A stretch of DNA of 64,000 bases from an uncultured Saprospiraceae bacterium. Its GTDB lineage: Bacteria > Bacteroidota > Bacteroidia > Chitinophagales > Saprospiraceae. Below the pieces are notes generated by a model. The model had not been told where the DNA came from. It did not search any database and saw nothing but the letters and a program-made list of their open reading frames with translations. Positions 44,816 through 53,894 of the stretch are shown here, one piece after another. The position numbers were made by a program, and so were the translations under genes. Each line of letters starts with the position of its first letter. Position 1 is the stretch's first letter. Location of the stretch: NCBI GenBank assembly GCA_938045585.1, contig CALIAU010000002.1, forward strand, positions 62,001-126,000. The letters run 5' to 3'.

Positions 44816-44938
44816 AGAGTCCTTTTTGTCTGAGCCTGTAAAAATACTTTTAATATAGTTGATAAGTCGTATAATCATGTTTTTACTATATTAATAATCC
44901 CTAAAATTGATACTTAGTTCACCAGACAAGACATTATT

Positions 44939-45541
44939 TTATCTAAATGCTGACATCCTTTTTCGATCAGAACCTATAATGTTCTTTGCAAACATAAAAC
45001 GTTCCATCCAATAGTTCGATTCCGTGAGGCTTTGTGTCATTACTCCTTTGGAAGACGTACTGTGGGTGATTTGTACATTCCCATTATCATTAGCACTTAC
45101 AATGGCTACATGCGATACTTTTCTATCTGTCCCAAAAAATATAAGATCGCCTTCTTTAACAGATTCTAAGGCTACAACTCTACCCTTGGCTGATTGTTCA
45201 GCTGAGGTGCTGCCTATGGAGTATCCGTAGGTATTGTATACATATTGGGTAAATCCTGAGCAATCAAATCCTTTGGTATCTCTTCCAGCATATTTATATG
45301 GAGTACTTTCTAATACCTGTGCATATTCAGCAATCTTCCTTCGGTTATGTTTCATAACCTTTGCTGAATGCACCTGGGCATTCCGTGGTGCAGTCCTTTG
45401 TTTGCTTTGCACTAATTTTTTAGAAGTTCCACAAGAGCTAAAGAGTAAAGCAAATGTTAAAAAGCAAAATAAACGCAGCCAATTATAGTTTGAAGCGTTT
45501 TGTAGTTGAATATGAGGAAGCAAATTATTGAGTTTACTCAT
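44939..45541 (-). CDS. NlpC/P60-family (C40) cell-wall hydrolase, lipoprotein
   Basis: 200 residues. The N-terminal region contains a lipobox FALLFSSC at about residue 37, preceded by a ~25-residue extension that may mean the true start is downstream of 45541 (internal Met candidates are lacking, so 45541 is kept). The catalytic triad of NlpC/P60 is present: Cys in FDCSGFTQYVYNTYG, His in VSHVAIVSANDN and a second His in ITHSTSSKG. Such enzymes cut the gamma-D-Glu-meso-DAP bond in peptidoglycan stem peptides. No partner gene is adjacent. Confidence 0.87.
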   Translation of the reverse strand: MSKLNNLLPHIQLQNASNYNWLRLFCFLTFALLFSSCGTSKKLVQSKQRTAPRNAQVHSAKVMKHNRRKIAEYAQVLESTPYKYAGRDTKGFDCSGFTQYVYNTYGYSIGSTSAEQSAKGRVVALESVKEGDLIFFGTDRKVSHVAIVSANDNGNVQITHSTSSKGVMTQSLTESNYWMERFMFAKNIIGSDRKRMSAFR

Positions 45542-45654
45542 TTCTAGTTATAGTTAATAAAGTTAATTAATGCAATGTCCAATATTCTATTGGGCATTTT
45601 TTCATATTACGAATATTTATAATATGTACAATAACCGTGCCGCTTGGATGCTTT

Positions 45655-45690
45655 GCGGTTTAGTGGTTTCGCGGTTTCATGGTTTCACGG
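45655..45690. repeat. Short tandem repeat in a GC-rich gap
   Basis: Two 16-bp units, GCGGTTTAGTGGTTTC (45655-45670) and GCGGTTTCATGGTTTC (45671-45686), are followed by a partial ACGG. They lie in a 229-base gap (45542-45770) with no gene. The surroundings are GC-richer than the genes nearby. Confidence 0.6.
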
Positions 45691-45770
45691 CTTGCCTTCT
45701 GAAGCACAAAGACAGGTTTCATAGTCAAGCTAACTTGAGTATGATGTAGAAGAAGAAGGGACAGAGGATT

Positions 45771-46550
45771 TTACAACTGCGTGATAGAGAAATCATCTTT
45801 ATCGGAAAGGAAGTTTAATTTTTCCCGGAATTGAAGATGGGACCTATCCAAACTAACAGTAAATGCAGCTTCTTTTGATTGCGCATCTAATATTTGTTTT
45901 CCATCGCAAGCAAAGACGGCTGACATACCATTATAACGCAAATCATTTCCATCTACCCCTAATCTATTTAATCCTATCGCGTAGGCTTGATTTTCGATGG
46001 CGCGTGCCTTGAGTAAGGTAGACCAATGATCTATGCGTGCTTCTGGCCAACTAGCAATAAAAAAGATGAGATCATAATCCAAATCATTTCGCGTCCAAAC
46101 TGGAAAGCGTAGATCGTAACAAATTTGAGGAAAAATCTTAAATCCTTTATAGCTGAGTATTTCTCTTGTAGTTCCAGCTGTATAGGTTTTATGTTCGCCT
46201 CCCGGATGAAACAGATGTCTTTTATTGTATTGGAATTGCAAACCGTCTGCATCTATTGCAAATAGACTATTGTAGTACTTTTCTTCTATTTGTGTAATTA
46301 CACTCCCTATTACTAGAGCATCATAGGTTTTTGCTAGTGATTGCATCCAAGAGTAGCTATTACCTCTAAACGGTTCCGCCAATCTTTCTGCATCCATAGA
46401 AAAGCCAGTAGGAAACATTTCAGGCAGCAATATAATATCTGTTTCTATAGATGCTGCTGACAGTAGTGATTCTATTTTGTGGAAATTCTCCTCTGGAGAT
46501 TCCCAGACTATATCATATTGTACAAGTGTAATGTTCAGTTTTTCTTGCAT
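45771..46550 (-). CDS. Nitrilase-superfamily amidase (omega-amidase/YafV type)
   Basis: 259 residues. The nitrilase triad is complete: Glu in LLPEMFPTGF, Lys in YNKRHLFHPG, and Cys in QICYDLRFPVW. The VQYDIVWESPEENF start and ICYDLRFPV version of the Cys motif are those of the YafV/NIT2 omega-amidase group, which deaminates alpha-ketoglutaramate or alpha-ketosuccinamate in glutamine/methionine salvage. Substrate assignment is by family resemblance. No salvage gene is adjacent. Confidence 0.87.
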   Translation of the reverse strand: MQEKLNITLVQYDIVWESPEENFHKIESLLSAASIETDIILLPEMFPTGFSMDAERLAEPFRGNSYSWMQSLAKTYDALVIGSVITQIEEKYYNSLFAIDADGLQFQYNKRHLFHPGGEHKTYTAGTTREILSYKGFKIFPQICYDLRFPVWTRNDLDYDLIFFIASWPEARIDHWSTLLKARAIENQAYAIGLNRLGVDGNDLRYNGMSAVFACDGKQILDAQSKEAAFTVSLDRSHLQFREKLNFLSDKDDFSITQL

Positions 46551-46586
46551 GCTCTATAAAGAAAATAAATTGCCATGTAAAAAAGA

Positions 46587-46617
46587 AAGGGAGATACATA
46601 TTATATGCATCTCCCTT
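46587..46617 (-). terminator. Intrinsic terminator after the L25 gene
   Basis: On the minus strand AAGGGAGAT pairs with ATCTCCCTT around an inner ATAT-rich loop, followed by a T-rich run. It lies 27 bases past the stop of the ribosomal protein L25 gene. Confidence 0.8.
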
Positions 46618-46643
46618 AGTTTCGAGGAAATAATATTCTTCAA

Positions 46644-47282
46644 CTAGCTTGCTGCGCCCTCCGCTGGAGCTGCTGCTTCTTCTGCACCCTCTGCTGGAGC
46701 TGCTGCTGCATCTACTGCAACCTCTTCCACCTTAGCAGCTCTTGGTACAATAATACTAGCAACTGGAATGTTTGGACTAGACATAATTTCTATTCCTGCA
46801 CTCTCTGTTATATCTTTAATTCTAACAGAACCTCCCAAGCCAAGCTCAGAGATATCTACTGTTAATTCGTTTACTAAATTTTCTGGGTTAGTTTTTACTT
46901 TTACTCTTCTTACCAACTGCATGAACTTTCCTCCTTCTTTAACACCTGGAGCAGTTCCTGTAAATTTGATAGGAATTTCACACTTAACAGGCTTGCCGTC
47001 CACTAACTGCAAAAAGTCCAAATGGAGTAGACCGTCTGTTATTGGGTGCATTTGAATGCTCTTAAGGATACATTTATGCGTTGTTCCATCTATTTCTACC
47101 TCAGCCATTTTAAATTCAGGCGTATAAATCAATGATTTAACCTGATTTTTCTCCACTGTGAAGTGTTTTACGTCCTCACCACCATACATTACTGCAGGGA
47201 TTAGACCTTCTTTTCTGGTTCTTCTTGATCCTGTTGTACCAACAGATTCACGTGATTTAGCTGAAAAACTTACTACTTCCAT
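46644..47282 (-). CDS. rplY: 50S ribosomal protein L25 (Ctc-like)
   Basis: 212 residues. The N-terminal L25 domain binds 5S rRNA (SFSAKSRESVGTTGSRRTRKEGLIPAVMYGG) and the middle carries the TL5/Ctc domain (VEIDGTTHKCILKSIQMHPITDGLLHLDFLQL). A C-terminal extension is Ala/Glu-rich (VEEVAVDAAAAPAEGAEEAAAPAEG), a low-complexity tail common in Bacteroidota. This is the long CTC form rather than the short E. coli L25. A well-formed promoter (47307-47339) lies upstream and a terminator downstream, so it is a single-gene unit; prs follows as a separate unit. Confidence 0.94.
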   Translation of the reverse strand: MEVVSFSAKSRESVGTTGSRRTRKEGLIPAVMYGGEDVKHFTVEKNQVKSLIYTPEFKMAEVEIDGTTHKCILKSIQMHPITDGLLHLDFLQLVDGKPVKCEIPIKFTGTAPGVKEGGKFMQLVRRVKVKTNPENLVNELTVDISELGLGGSVRIKDITESAGIEIMSSPNIPVASIIVPRAAKVEEVAVDAAAAPAEGAEEAAAPAEGAAS

Positions 47283-47306
47283 AATATATTAATTTCAAAA
47301 GGACTG

Positions 47307-47339
47307 CAAATGTACGCGATTTTTTGGATTAATCACAAA
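47307..47339 (-). promoter_or_regulatory. Promoter of the L25 gene (TTTG and TACATTTG)
   Basis: On the minus strand the -7 element TACATTTG (47307-47314) is preceded by TTTG (47336-47339) with a 21-base gap, matching both halves of the Bacteroidota promoter. Best-supported promoter of the window, together with that of asd. Confidence 0.7.
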
Positions 47340-47414
47340 ATTATAGGCTTTTGTAAGACAAGATTCCTAGGCAATTATGCCCGAAATTCCTCCTAAAATA
47401 GCCCTTTAGGACTC

Positions 47415-48344
47415 TTAATCTACAAATAGAGCTGCAATAGATTTAAACTCGTGTGTATTTCGGATTGCTTTAGCAAATAGCTTAGCACAGGAAAGCACCT
47501 TAATTTTAGGCGAAGGGTGCTTTAGAGGTATTGTATCTGTTACTATTAATTCCTCTATTTTTGAGTTCTCGATATTTTCATAAGCGTTTCCTGACAATAC
47601 AGGATGCGTACAAAAGGCTCTTACACTGGACGCACCCTTTTCAATTAAGGCATCTGCCGCTTTTGAAAGGGTCCCTGCTGTATCTGCAAGATCGTCTATA
47701 AGTATCACATCTTTACCGGCTACCTCTCCAATCACAGTTATATTCGCGACCTCATTTGCAATCCTTCTCTCCTTGTCACAGATGACTAGATCTCTATTAA
47801 AGTGTTTGGCATACGAACGCGCTCTTTTAACACCTCCTACATCAGGAGAAGCAAAGGTTACATTAGACAGGTCCATCTTTTTTAGATAGGGAACAAAGAT
47901 TGCCTCACTTTTAAGGTGATCAACTGGTATGTTAAAGAAGCCTTGAATTTGGTCCGCATGAAAATCCATTGTCATTACCCTATGCGCTCCAGCTGCCTCT
48001 ACCATACTTGCCATCATCTTTGCTGAGATTGGCACTCTAGGTTTGTCTTTTCTATCTTGACGCGCATAGCCGAAATATGGAATAACTGCGGTGATATAAC
48101 CCGCGGATGCACGCTTAGCCGAATCAATCATTAGTAGTAACTCCAGCAAGTTGTCTGCAGGCGCAAAGGTAGACTGGATAAAGAAAACATAGGTACCTCT
48201 CACGGATTCGTGAATGATGGGTTGCATTTCACCATCTGAAAATCGCTTTACTTCACAATTCCCTAGGCCATAGCCGTAATAATCTGCAATTTGTTCCGCA
48301 AGAATATTAGATTCTGTTCCTGCGAAAAGTTTAACATCTGCCAT
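47415..48344 (-). CDS. prs: Ribose-phosphate pyrophosphokinase (PRPP synthetase)
   Basis: 309 residues from the ATG at 48344 (MADVKLFAGTESNILAEQIA), the usual family start. A frame from 48407 adds 21 residues, but the -7 element at 48362-48369 would then lie inside the gene, which confirms the later start. Motifs: YARQDRKDKPRVPISAKMMASM (ATP site, flexible loop), MTMDFHADQIQGFF, and the PRPP-binding loop VILIDDLADTAGTL. The enzyme makes PRPP from ribose 5-phosphate and ATP for nucleotide, His and Trp synthesis. Confidence 0.96.
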   Translation of the reverse strand: MADVKLFAGTESNILAEQIADYYGYGLGNCEVKRFSDGEMQPIIHESVRGTYVFFIQSTFAPADNLLELLLMIDSAKRASAGYITAVIPYFGYARQDRKDKPRVPISAKMMASMVEAAGAHRVMTMDFHADQIQGFFNIPVDHLKSEAIFVPYLKKMDLSNVTFASPDVGGVKRARSYAKHFNRDLVICDKERRIANEVANITVIGEVAGKDVILIDDLADTAGTLSKAADALIEKGASSVRAFCTHPVLSGNAYENIENSKIEELIVTDTIPLKHPSPKIKVLSCAKLFAKAIRNTHEFKSIAALFVD

Positions 48345-48361
48345 ACTCAAGTTTGATGTTA

Positions 48362-48369
48362 CAAAAATA
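48362..48369 (-). promoter_or_regulatory. -7 promoter element for prs
   Basis: TATTTTTG on the minus strand matches TAnnTTTG exactly; TTG lies 22 bases upstream (48392-48394), one base over the usual spacing. Positions the transcription start about ten bases before the ATG at 48344. Confidence 0.6.
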
Positions 48370-48445
48370 AAATTCTGATCGACTTTAGTGGCAATAGAAG
48401 CTATCATTGTACAATTCTGGGTATAATTTTATCATCTTTGGGCGG

Positions 48446-49321
48446 ATGGATGAGACTATTTCTTGGAAATCGTGGTTTATTATTATTCTGCTCAGCATAA
48501 TCTGGGGGTCTTCCTTCATTCTTATTAAGAAATCTCTAGTTGCTTACTCGGATGTAGAAGTGGGTGCCTTACGACTTACCATTTCTTCATTGGCCTTTAT
48601 ACCCATTTTTCTATATCTAGCAAAAGAGTACGATTGGAAAAAGATTCCTTATTTCATCCTCGTTGCAATCTGTGGTAGTGGAGTGCCTTCCTTTCTGTAT
48701 GCAATAGCCCAAACGCGTATTGATAGTTCGGTTGCAGGCGTATTAAATAGCCTGACGCCAATATTTGCTTTAATCCTTTCTGTCGTTGTCTTTAAGGATG
48801 TGTTTAAATGGAAACAGCTGGGCGGAATACTTTTGGGCTTTGCTGGAGCCAGTGTACTTGTTCTCTTAAGAAATACAGAACATCTGACTACAGATTTAAA
48901 TTATAGTTTACTTATTGTTTTAGCAACTGTTCTGTATGGCATCAGTGTAAATGTTGTCAACTATAAATTAGACGAATATAGGCCGCTGCTTATCAGCAGT
49001 TTTAGCTTTGTCATTATTGCACCCTTTGCGTTTATTTATCTATTTAGTACCGACTTTATTACACATACAATAGAACATCCTTATGGCTGGAATTCCTTAC
49101 TTGCCGTAACCGGTCTTTCCTTACTAAGTACTTTTTTTGCAACGATACTTTTCTATCGTCTTGTAAAGAATACGAATGCCGTCTTTGGTTCTTCCGTGGC
49201 CTTTTTTATTCCTTTGGTAGCCCTTGGCTGGGGATTTGCAGATGGGGAATCACTTGGTATTTGGCATGTGGCTAGTTTGCTTATGATATTACTTGGGGTG
49301 TATTGGATTAAAAAGAAGTAA
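48446..49321 (+). CDS. EamA-family (DMT) membrane transporter
   Basis: 291 residues from the ATG at 48446 (MDETISWKSWF), chosen over a longer frame at 48407 that would overlap the prs start region. Ten membrane helices in two homologous halves of five (DMT/EamA fold): the first half begins WFIIILLSIIWGSSFILIK, and the second SLLIVLATVLYGISVNVV. A substrate cannot be assigned; EamA proteins export small metabolites. Divergent from prs. Followed by a GC-rich repeat patch. Confidence 0.88.
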   Translation: MDETISWKSWFIIILLSIIWGSSFILIKKSLVAYSDVEVGALRLTISSLAFIPIFLYLAKEYDWKKIPYFILVAICGSGVPSFLYAIAQTRIDSSVAGVLNSLTPIFALILSVVVFKDVFKWKQLGGILLGFAGASVLVLLRNTEHLTTDLNYSLLIVLATVLYGISVNVVNYKLDEYRPLLISSFSFVIIAPFAFIYLFSTDFITHTIEHPYGWNSLLAVTGLSLLSTFFATILFYRLVKNTNAVFGSSVAFFIPLVALGWGFADGESLGIWHVASLLMILLGVYWIKKK

Positions 49322-49646
49322 TAATGACACTTCGTGTCCTGACGAAACGGCTTGCCTGCGTGCGCAAGCAGGCAGGACGAACGGACGGAGCGGACGGAGC
49401 GGACGAAAGGGATAAAGAAATAAGATTTCTTTTCAAAACATTTTTGTGTACAATGCCGCTGCCCGCTTGTGAGAATCAGTAAGACGGAGAGATAGCGCAC
49501 AATATGCGCATAGGGATGAAGAGATTAGATTTAAAAACATTTCGCATAAAATGTAAGAGTCTTACATGTCCTAAAACTTTCAATACTTTACTGTTTACTT
49601 TAAGGCGGGAAGCCAAGTGATTAATAAAACATGAGTGTTTTTGACA
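49322..49646. repeat. GC-rich repeat patch without gene
   Basis: 325 bases with no supportable ORF. Within it: a perfect hairpin TGCCTGC/GCAGGCA (49353-49359 with 49368-49374), a small GACAC-TTC-GTGTC stem (49326-49338), tandem 9-bp units CGGACGGAG (49382-49390, 49391-49399, partial third), and GCGCA/TGCGC near 49495-49510. Composition is far richer in GC than the flanking genes. The pattern resembles interspersed intergenic repeats of Bacteroidota genomes. A translated frame here (Arg-Ser repeats) is a product of the tandem repeat, not a gene. Confidence 0.6.
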
Positions 49647-52600
49647 CTACTTCACATTAAACATTTCTACAGGACCATTATTATTCGTCACCAGGATAGA
49701 TTTTCCTTGGTTGATAGAAATAATGTCTTTTACATCATTTGGTATATAGAAGCCTGAATCCACTGACCGCACGGGTTCAAAATTTCCGTTTCCTTTATTC
49801 AATAAGACGAGCCCATCTCCAGCATCTAAGCGAGGAGTTTCTATTTCCATATTGAAAATATTTCCACCTAAAATAAGATCCATGCTCCCATCCTTATTGA
49901 CATCATAAGCACTGATTCCCATGATTGGGAAGGCTTGCGCTTCTTCTGGCAATTCTTTAAAGCTATATGACCCTCCTTCATTGATAAGTACACCACTTGC
50001 AAAATTGTTTACTTCCAAGACAAGTCCCTCTTTTATTTTTTCGTCTCCTAAGATATCTTCAATAGAAGCATTCGCAAAATCATTATAGGTTTTAAACTTA
50101 TCTGAGATAAATGGCATTTGTTCGGATGAACACTGTCTTCCACGCATAGGAACAGTCTTTCCTTTATATTCCTTAGCAAGTACAACATCACAGGTACCAT
50201 TTCCATCAAAATCATTTGCCAATAATTTAAATGGCTTCTTTTCCGTCGCAGAAAACTTAGAATTCATCCCTAGATTTCCAAGAACTAAATCTTTGTCCCC
50301 ATCATTATCAATATCCGTTTCGTGTATTCTAAACCACCATCCTGACAAGGGACCAGACGTGTAGCTGTCTGTTACATTTTCAAACTTTGTTCCTGTATTT
50401 TTATAAAACTGTACGGGCATCCACTCTCCTACTAATATCAAATCTTGTTTTCCATCGCTGTCAAGATCCGTCCATACAAAATCATTCACTAGACCTGGCT
50501 TCATGAGTTCGTACGACCATTCTACCGTTACATCCTCGAAGCTTCCATTCTTGTTTTCTAATAAGTAGCTACGTGCAGGATTAGGATAATTTCCCGGAAC
50601 AAGTCTCCCTGCTACAAATAAATCCAAGTCACCGTCCCCATCAAAGTCGGCACTCTTTACACGAGAGCCACCAGATCTTATTTCTGGCAGGGCTTTGGAA
50701 TTGAGCGTATAGTTTCCAGATCCTGAATTCATATACAACCTATCTTGTAAATTTCTATCCTCTTTATCAAAGGCATTTCCACCACTAATCACATACAAGT
50801 CTTGATCACCATCGCCATCTGCATCAAAGAAATGGCTGCCCATATCTTCCGCTCCACTCCCAAAATTGTTAGATTTGGATGTAAATCCACCCTGTGCATT
50901 TTGCAAGAATAATTTACCCGCTTGGTTTTTTGCACCACCAACAAACACATCTTCTTTCCCATCCCCATTTGCATCGCCTGCAGAAATAAATGGTCCCAAA
51001 GTAGATTGCTTATATGGAAGAAGTACTTCTTTATCAAAATCGTTGAATGGATTTTCTTTATGCGTAAACTGTGGGGCCTGTCCTTTTTCTACAAACGAAA
51101 GCGCCGGGTCTGGCTTATAAGAAGACGGATACTGTCCAGCTGCATTTTTGTAATCCAGTGTTAAGCGTTGATTTGCTTTTATTCCTTTCATTTCTTGATA
51201 CTTCCCATCAGGCCATACCACTGTAAGTTTGTCCACTGTAGAAATATCCCCAAGTCCAAAATGCATAACTGGTGTTACAGAGGCCTGGAATCCTCTGATT
51301 ACATTTTGTTCTACCATCTGCTGTCCTCCTTCGTATTCGATAATTACGCGTGTTAGCTCCTTTTGGATATTCGCTTTAAGGTTAATATCTAGGTAGTTAT
51401 TCGTAGAGTTATTTTCATACACCCAGGCTAGGTCATCTATATTATTTATCACTAGATCTAAGTCGCCATCATTATCTAAGTCGCCATAGGCTGCTCCATT
51501 AGAATATCCTTGATCTGCAACACCCCATTCCTTTGATACTTTTTCAAACTTTTTCCCGCCTATATTTTTATAGGCCTCGTTTTCAATGGGTATTTGAGGG
51601 ATTTGATCAAATAATTCTTGTCTTAGGTGATTAGGCACATTATTCCCATTTGCAAGACGAGCTTCTCTAATTCTATTTCTGGAATCATTATCTCTTGAGT
51701 ATCTTCTATACCCATTCGAAATAAAGTAATCTTTGAATCCATCGTTATCAAAATCTGCTAGAAGAGCTGCCCAAGACCACTCTGATTTAAGCACTCCCAT
51801 TTTACCAGCTACATTATTAAAATTTCCATCCCCTGTATTCATTTGGAAGGCGTTAAACATATGCTGTCTTTGATAGCCTAGATCTAGGGTCAAATTAAAG
51901 AGCTCTGGGTTCATCGAAGCCATAAGAGTTTTGCCTCTGTAATGATCTCCAGTTGCCATATCTACTACTGCAATTTCAGGATGCAGATCATTATTTACAT
52001 CGGCTATATCCGTACCCATAGAAAACCATGAGAGTTGCTTGGTTCGTTCGTTTATTTCATCTTTAAAAGAACCGTTCTTCTGATTGATCCACATCATATC
52101 AGGTACACTGTAATCATTTGCTACGTAGACATCTGGATATCTATCATTATTAAAATCAGAAAGTCCCAGTCCTAGTCCATAGCCATATCTCACGATGCCC
52201 GCTTCATCCGAAATATTGGTAAACTTTCCGCGATCATTTCTAAACATCTTTCCACTCGCCATTCTTAATCTTTGCGGGTTTTTTATATCCTCAAGAACCT
52301 GTGGGATAGGAACTCTAAAATAGGCTGACTCATTCATGACATAACAGTCCTTATCTCCATCTTTATCCATATCAAAAAACACGGCCTGGGTACTTAGGTT
52401 GGAATCATTCAATCCATAGGCTGCTGCCATTTCTTTGAAGGTGTTATTCTTTTGGTTTATGTAGAGTAAATTCTCTCTCTTTTTTGGATCTAAATCCGGT
52501 CCTCCTTGGCTCACATAAATATCTGTATATCCATCGTTATTTACATCCGTCATGGAGACACCGTTTGACCAACCTGGATGTGTAATTCCAGCGGAAACAG

Positions 52601-52928
52601 TAATATCTTCAAATTTGAAATTTCCCTTGTTTAGATATAATTTATTTGAGGCGGTATTCCCTGTAAAAAAAATATCCAATAGACCATCATTGTTTATATC
52701 TCCAAGCCCTACACCTCCACCATTATAATAGTATTCAAATGAAAGTACATTCCATCGACTAAATATATCTTCAGTAAGATCATTCCGAAAGTCAATCCCT
52801 GTTTGATTGGCAGATAATTTAGTAAATACAGGACCTGTATTTGTCCCCTTTGATTTTGAATTGTTTGTATCTGATGTACAAGAAAAAATCAATGATATAC
52901 TAAAAAAGAATAGAGCTAATTTTCTCAT
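49647..52928 (-). CDS. VCBS/FG-GAP repeat lipoprotein with ASPIC/UnbV domain
   Basis: 1093 residues. A lipoprotein signal (SISLIFSC, Cys17) is followed by two sets of FG-GAP/VCBS beta-propeller repeats, each unit built on D-x-[DN]-x-D-G-x-x-D calcium-binding loops (such as DINNDGLLDIFF, DMDKDGDKDCYV, DLDNDGDLDLVI, DANGDGKEDVFV, DVNKDGSMDLIL). Between them, at about 530-610, lies an ASPIC/UnbV domain (VIRGFQASVTPVMHFGLGD, LTVVWPDGK). The whole matches the CRTAC1-like family common in Bacteroidota; function is unsettled, probably calcium-dependent surface binding of ligands. An exact -7 element (52956-52963) lies upstream. Confidence 0.9.
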   Translation of the reverse strand: MRKLALFFFSISLIFSCTSDTNNSKSKGTNTGPVFTKLSANQTGIDFRNDLTEDIFSRWNVLSFEYYYNGGGVGLGDINNDGLLDIFFTGNTASNKLYLNKGNFKFEDITVSAGITHPGWSNGVSMTDVNNDGYTDIYVSQGGPDLDPKKRENLLYINQKNNTFKEMAAAYGLNDSNLSTQAVFFDMDKDGDKDCYVMNESAYFRVPIPQVLEDIKNPQRLRMASGKMFRNDRGKFTNISDEAGIVRYGYGLGLGLSDFNNDRYPDVYVANDYSVPDMMWINQKNGSFKDEINERTKQLSWFSMGTDIADVNNDLHPEIAVVDMATGDHYRGKTLMASMNPELFNLTLDLGYQRQHMFNAFQMNTGDGNFNNVAGKMGVLKSEWSWAALLADFDNDGFKDYFISNGYRRYSRDNDSRNRIREARLANGNNVPNHLRQELFDQIPQIPIENEAYKNIGGKKFEKVSKEWGVADQGYSNGAAYGDLDNDGDLDLVINNIDDLAWVYENNSTNNYLDINLKANIQKELTRVIIEYEGGQQMVEQNVIRGFQASVTPVMHFGLGDISTVDKLTVVWPDGKYQEMKGIKANQRLTLDYKNAAGQYPSSYKPDPALSFVEKGQAPQFTHKENPFNDFDKEVLLPYKQSTLGPFISAGDANGDGKEDVFVGGAKNQAGKLFLQNAQGGFTSKSNNFGSGAEDMGSHFFDADGDGDQDLYVISGGNAFDKEDRNLQDRLYMNSGSGNYTLNSKALPEIRSGGSRVKSADFDGDGDLDLFVAGRLVPGNYPNPARSYLLENKNGSFEDVTVEWSYELMKPGLVNDFVWTDLDSDGKQDLILVGEWMPVQFYKNTGTKFENVTDSYTSGPLSGWWFRIHETDIDNDGDKDLVLGNLGMNSKFSATEKKPFKLLANDFDGNGTCDVVLAKEYKGKTVPMRGRQCSSEQMPFISDKFKTYNDFANASIEDILGDEKIKEGLVLEVNNFASGVLINEGGSYSFKELPEEAQAFPIMGISAYDVNKDGSMDLILGGNIFNMEIETPRLDAGDGLVLLNKGNGNFEPVRSVDSGFYIPNDVKDIISINQGKSILVTNNNGPVEMFNVK

Positions 52929-52955
52929 ATATTAATCACTACTAAAATTAAGCCA

Positions 52956-52963
52956 CAAAGATA
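52956..52963 (-). promoter_or_regulatory. -7 promoter element for the VCBS gene
   Basis: TATCTTTG on the minus strand is an exact TAnnTTTG match, 28 bases from the start codon. No -33 element. Confidence 0.45.
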
Positions 52964-53042
52964 GTACACTCTTGCGATATTAAAAATCAGACTTTAGCGA
53001 GAAAATTTGTAAGATGCCTTTGTTCTTAGCTACTGGGATAGT

Positions 53043-53174
53043 TCAGGAATTCTCACCCTGCATAAGCAGCATAACTTTCTCATCTCCGCCTGCTTGAAAC
53101 CCAGCTTCTGCATATTTATGAGCTAAAAATTGCATATTCCCTTTTATTGGGTAGGACGTGTTTATCACTAGCAT
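53043..53174 (-). CDS. Short ORF of 43 residues, possible gene remnant
   Basis: The frame reads M-L-V-I-N-T-S-Y-P then QFLAHKYAEAGFQAGGDEKV and a short tail to a stop. It is amphipathic, with the composition of a real helical protein rather than random DNA. I could not extend the frame upstream past a stop. It lies in a 441-base gap (52929-53369). It may be the decayed end of an older gene or a small protein; the rest of the gap has hairpins (GTTCTGC/GCAGAAC near 53243) and nothing else supported. Confidence 0.25.
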   Translation of the reverse strand: MLVINTSYPIKGNMQFLAHKYAEAGFQAGGDEKVMLLMQGENS

Positions 53175-53369
53175 GCATCATGGTATATCCTGTCCACATT
53201 GTCACTTATTGTAATCGCCTTGCGTAAAGGGTAGTAAGGGACCTGTTCTGCAAGCTTTAGCGCGCAGAACTAGGTGTCATGCTGAAAGCAGGACGGAACC
53301 CCTGAATGACCTGGTTTTCTGAAGCAAAGCGCAAGAAAATACGCCCAAAAAAATATTATGCATTCATTC
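53175..53369. other. GC-rich gene-free end of the 52929-53369 gap
   Basis: Contains a 7-bp inverted repeat GTTCTGC/GCAGAAC (about 53243-53266) and a CAGGACGGAAC stretch that resembles the GC-rich words at 2035-2230 and 49322-49420. No ORF is supported; frames crossing it run into the downstream carbonic anhydrase gene on the other strand. Confidence 0.4.
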
Positions 53370-53888
53370 CTATTGTTTATTGTACCAAGAGGAAAATTCC
53401 ACATAACCCTGTGCAGTTCCCTGTATATACTGAGCAATCATATTATCATCCAGCGGTCGGATTGGTTTCGCTGGAATTCCAGCATAGAGGAAGCCAGATT
53501 TTACAACAGTTCCAGAGGTGACGACAGCTCCGGCTGCGACTAGTGTATTTTCTTCAAGAATTGCATCATCTAAAACGATGGCGCCCATGCCTATCAAAAC
53601 ATTATCGGCTACTTGACATCCATGCACGATGGCACGGTGACCTATGGATACATTATTACCGATGATAGTATCATTCCGACCTAGGGTACCATGCACGATA
53701 GTGCCATCTTGAATGTTTACTTTTTCTCCAATTATAATTTTATTTACATCGCCTCGAATGACGACCTGAAACCAAACACTAGAATGTGCGCCGATTGTTA
53801 CATTCCCTGTAATAGTTGCATTTTCTGCCAACCAAACACTTGGATCTATTTGCGGACTTGTATTATGAATAGGAATTATGAGTGCCAT
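53370..53888 (-). CDS. Gamma-class carbonic anhydrase-family protein
   Basis: 172 residues. Left-handed parallel beta-helix built from hexapeptide repeats (ITGNVTIGAHSSVWFQVVIRGDVNKIIIGEKVNIQDGT). The three metal-site His of gamma carbonic anhydrases fit TIVHG and SIGHRAIVHGC. Its role could be CO2/bicarbonate exchange or a non-catalytic hexapeptide protein; the intact His set favours the former. It is the last gene of the rlmB-traB-type run on the minus strand, 6 bases downstream of the TraB-like gene. Confidence 0.9.
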   Translation of the reverse strand: MALIIPIHNTSPQIDPSVWLAENATITGNVTIGAHSSVWFQVVIRGDVNKIIIGEKVNIQDGTIVHGTLGRNDTIIGNNVSIGHRAIVHGCQVADNVLIGMGAIVLDDAILEENTLVAAGAVVTSGTVVKSGFLYAGIPAKPIRPLDDNMIAQYIQGTAQGYVEFSSWYNKQ

Positions 53889-53894
53889 AGCGAA

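Noticed and set aside
49153-49500. Minus-strand frame with Arg-Ser repeats over the GC-rich patch
   Set aside because: It translates the tandem DNA repeat and the 3' end of the EamA gene; no family, no start signal.
53306-53543. Plus-strand frames at the end of the carbonic anhydrase gene
   Set aside because: Antisense to a conserved gene, low-quality translations.
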